A DNA stretch of 64,000 nucleotides from Xanthostigma xanthostigma. Its lineage: Eukaryota > Arthropoda > Insecta > Raphidioptera > Raphidiidae. Positions 61,601 through 64,000 of the stretch are shown in pieces. Every line of letters starts with the position of its first letter. Position 1 is the first letter of the stretch. The notes beneath the pieces were generated by a model. It did not search any database. It saw only the letters and a list, made by a program, of their open reading frames with translations, and was not told the origin of the DNA. The position numbers and the translations under genes were made by a program. The stretch is from assembly GCA_963575645.1 (NCBI GenBank), contig OY754464.1, positions 71,894,948 through 71,958,947 of the forward strand. Direction: 5' to 3'.

Positions 61601-62407
61601 ATATTATCGACACTATAATTTTTCTAAACTTTGAGAATTATAATTTTCGCAAATTGAAGAGATAATATATTTAGCACTACACTAACTGAAGCAAATTAGT
61701 CTCTTTTCATTCTCTTCTTATTTACATCAATTTTGGGCTACTTTGCTAAAGTATCTCTGTTCCTAATGGTAATGCGCGTCTTGATCACCCGACAAAATAT
61801 CCCCCGATAAAATATCATCTTGACTAAATATCCTACGGGCAAAATATCCCCCGACATAAAAACAAATACGGGGTCGTGTCGATGCGATGGCGTTTTTTTG
61901 CCGCAGTGAAAAAAGGAAGGCGTTTGAGAGGAGTTCTTTAAAAAACAATTAAGGGGTCGTGTCGAAGCGATGACTTTTTTGGCGCAGTGATAGGGGAGGG
62001 CGTTTAGGGGAAGTTATTTAAAAAAACAATTACGGTGTGAGATAGTAATACGGTAATTCTACACCAGTTTTGCTGATAGGATATTCTGTGGGGGGATATT
62101 TTGTCCGTAGGATATTTTGTCGGGGGATGAAAATGTGCGCAATCGTTTTTAATTTATCAATCTTTTAAAGTTTTTTATGATGATTAGATTTATAGATACG
62201 AACCTCATCACATGCAGAACATCTTGGCTTTAACGTTTCGGCATGATGTCGACCACAGTAGAGACGTCCTTCCCTGTAAAAGTAGATGAGATCCACCAGC
62301 AGTTCGCGGCAGACGTAACAAGTGAAGCATGCCGGATGCCAGCAAGTGTTGGGACCGGCACGTGAGGCAAATACACTGATGTCTCCAGATGATAAGGTTT
62401 CTTCACA
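58628..62407 (-). CDS. pk: Prickle/Espinas LIM protein, last 3 exons
   Basis: Exons: 62407-62204 (LIM1), 61376-60329 (LIM2, LIM3, Pro-rich region), 59109-58628 (C-terminus). The phases agree, giving 577 residues. Prickle is a cytoplasmic core planar-cell-polarity protein that works with Van Gogh against Frizzled/Dishevelled. LIM1 reads [20 protein letters not shown] and [13 protein letters not shown]2 follows directly with [23 protein letters not shown]3 has [20 protein letters not shown] and ends [16 protein letters not shown] long Pro/Ser segment follows, then basic [13 protein letters not shown]-like clusters and [19 protein letters not shown]. The protein ends KNCIIS, a CaaX prenylation box, at the TGA 58628-58630. 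The PET domain must lie right of the window. The paralogues pk and esn cannot be told apart with certainty here. Confidence 0.93.
59884..60195 (+). repeat. Direct tandem duplication (159-bp unit, 2 copies)
   Basis: The units 59884-60042 and 60043-60195 both begin ATGAAAACAATATCACGGAC and end GAATGAAAGGTTTAA. The second lacks about 6 bases near TATACTCGTAG and has few substitutions, so the duplication is young. Prickle last intron, about 130 bp from the acceptor side of the LIM2-3 exon. Confidence 0.85.
61500..61540 (-). ncRNA. Hammerhead-ribozyme-like motif
   Basis: The minus strand reads CTGAAGA, then TGGACTGATATGTAC, then GAAA and GCGC: both core boxes of a hammerhead (CUGANGA and GAAA) with a short GGAC/GTAC-like stem II. 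Such motifs mark Penelope-like elements and retrozymes. Stems I and III look short here, so self-cleavage is unproven. Prickle intron. Confidence 0.45.
61786..62128. mobile_element. TIR element with internal tandem duplication, Prickle intron
   Basis: The ends CCCGACAAAATATCCCCCG and GATATTTTGTCGGGGG are inverted, with extra facing copies of GGATATTTTGTC. Inside, units 61868-61950 and 61951-62034 repeat GGGGTCGTGTCGA-G-CGATG and an A-rich ACAATTA end. Non-coding. Confidence 0.72.
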
Positions 62408-63240
62408 CTGAAACACAACACCAACACGAACATTTTTTACTAAGTTGTTATTAACCTTTAAAAGTTATCAGGATTAACTCTGCTGAGACGAAATAATATT
62501 CAGTCTATTGTCTACGAAATTATTCTGAGGTCGCAAATATGGACATCGTAAATAATTTGAAAGAAAATGGCAGAGATAAATATTAGCAAAAGAGGGAGTG
62601 AAAATCGTTAACATAAGATGAAATAAATTGGCAGATATTTGCAGAAAATAATGGCGGCTTTGAAACTTTAGATCTTGTCTGTGGAATCTGTAAACATTGT
62701 GTATATTATTTTTACGTGATTATCTTTTGTAGTAGAGAGACTTATTCGAAGACTTGAACAACAATATCTGAATCTGATTAAATCTTATACAAGCTTATTT
62801 ACCAAGAATATATTGGATATAATATTGCAGCATGGTTTAAACATTTACTATGAATAAATTCTACCCACTTGGCACTTGTATTTTGCGATCCATAAAATCA
62901 TTCATAAAAAGAACGATAAAGACGCGAATGCCATACAGTGCGCGACTAAAGTGCTTTAAGTTTTGAACGACCTTAGAAAATAAATTTGTTTTTGAAAATT
63001 CAAAAATGTCGCCGTGGGCACTAGCAGCTCAAAAACATTTTTAAATAGCAAGGGGGATCAGCACCTCATTTGAAAGGTATATCAATTCTCTATACTCTAT
63101 AGGTAGTTTAAATAAATTAAAAATTCGATTATATACGTTCTTTAGTTATGACTATAGATTTTAAAACAGAATAAAGTCGAACACTTTACGAAAAGAACAT
63201 AATGGTTGTTTCTTCGAACGGGTGCACTTTTTTATGTGAC

Positions 63241-63734
63241 TGGTAATTGCTCGTATTCCTCTCGGGAAAGAAACTATGACTAATTTGGAATGAACCTATA
63301 TCACTTGGGGGTCGGAAATACGTCATTTTCGAGAAAATCTACTTCGGTTTTCTTTTTACAAAAATTCGAATTTTGGGAGTTTAAAATAAAAAAAAAATAT
63401 TCTCACTTTTTGACCTGAATTTTTCCGTGATCTGATAGGTCAACCTTCCTAAAGCTTAAAAACCACGAAAACTGTTAGATTTTATGTTGTGTGTTAAAAC
63501 TCACAATAAATAAAAATTCAATAAATAAAATTATTGACCAATTTTTCATTTTTCATTTTATTTATTGAAGAGTTCTAATCAGACGTTAATCATAGATTTG
63601 AATAAATAAAAATTCTTCACAGGAGTGTCATTATCATAGAAAAATGACGCATTTTCGACCCCCAAGTGATACGGTTAAATCATTCCAAATTAGTCATAGT
63701 TTCTTCTCTCGAGAAGAATACGAGCAATTACCGG
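63241..63734. mobile_element. Foldback element with a nested family-B copy
   Basis: Arms of about 85 bp (63241-63330 and 63652-63734) share GAAACTATGACTAATTTGGA, ATCACTTGGGGGTCG and GTAATTGCTCGTATTC with their complements. A family-B fragment (63505-63605: AATAAATAAAATTATTGACC ... TCAGACGTTAATC) interrupts the centre. It lies upstream of the LIM1 exon, in a Prickle intron. Confidence 0.72.
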
Positions 63735-64000
63735 CCAAATAAATTTCTATTGAGCTAATATTGTCCCGTGAGTCTACTGTAAAGGTTGTTTTTGAAGACA
63801 CCCCGCTTAAAATAGAAGCAAAAAAGTCAAATTTTCGGCCGAAGCAATCACTGACAATAGGAATTTTCATCGTTTTCACGCGCAAGTGTCGTTGCCATGG
63901 TAATGATCACGCAGTCAAATGTTTCGGGCACTTTTTGACGCAACGGCTGACCCAGTAACGTTTTTCAATGTTAATTTAAATGAAAATATTATTGACGATG

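Overview
The window is a eukaryotic nuclear segment, almost certainly from an insect. It is AT-rich, its genes are split by GT-AG introns, it carries a Disabled gene and a Prickle/Espinas gene of clearly arthropod type, and its selenophosphate synthetase has Arg in place of Cys/Sec, the insect SPS1 form. The order cannot be fixed from the sequence alone.

Six protein genes can be supported. From left to right they are: (1) the 3' exon of a basic nuclear protein (+, 177-1173), with a weak resemblance to the MTBP C-terminal region; (2) a complete four-exon MAD1 spindle-checkpoint gene (-, 6935-11750); (3) a single-exon SPS1 gene (+, 12580-13800), head to head with MAD1 across about 830 bp; (4) a six-exon nucleolar NOL8-like gene (+, 17366-22502) in which no RRM exon was found; (5) eight exons of Disabled (Dab), an endocytic and signalling adaptor (-, 25196-40432), starting inside the PTB domain, so the 5' exon(s) lie further right; (6) the last three exons of Prickle/Espinas (-, 58628-62407): three LIM domains, a Pro-rich region and a C-terminal CaaX box, with the PET-domain exons beyond the right edge. 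The genes are unrelated in function and show no operon-like logic.

Most of the rest is introns and intergenic DNA packed with non-autonomous mobile elements. Many have both terminal inverted repeats (TIRs) and target-site duplications (TSDs) that can be read directly: hAT-type (8-bp TSD), PIF/Harbinger-type (TAA), Tc1/mariner-type (TA), and Penelope-like or retrozyme-like repeats with hammerhead-ribozyme-like cores. Several are nested. The stretch 22807-24140 is a four-element nest, 33212-34541 is a hAT element holding a Tc1/mariner remnant, and 42383-43299 is a foldback element split by a Harbinger derivative that still encodes a transposase fragment. About 18 kb (40433-58627) holds no recognisable exon. 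I saw no rRNA, intact tRNA or CRISPR array. No wholly new system is claimed. The best leads are the hammerhead-like cores, the datable nests, the F-E/D-D/N-D-F motif array in the Dab C-terminus, and an unidentified open frame in a Dab intron.
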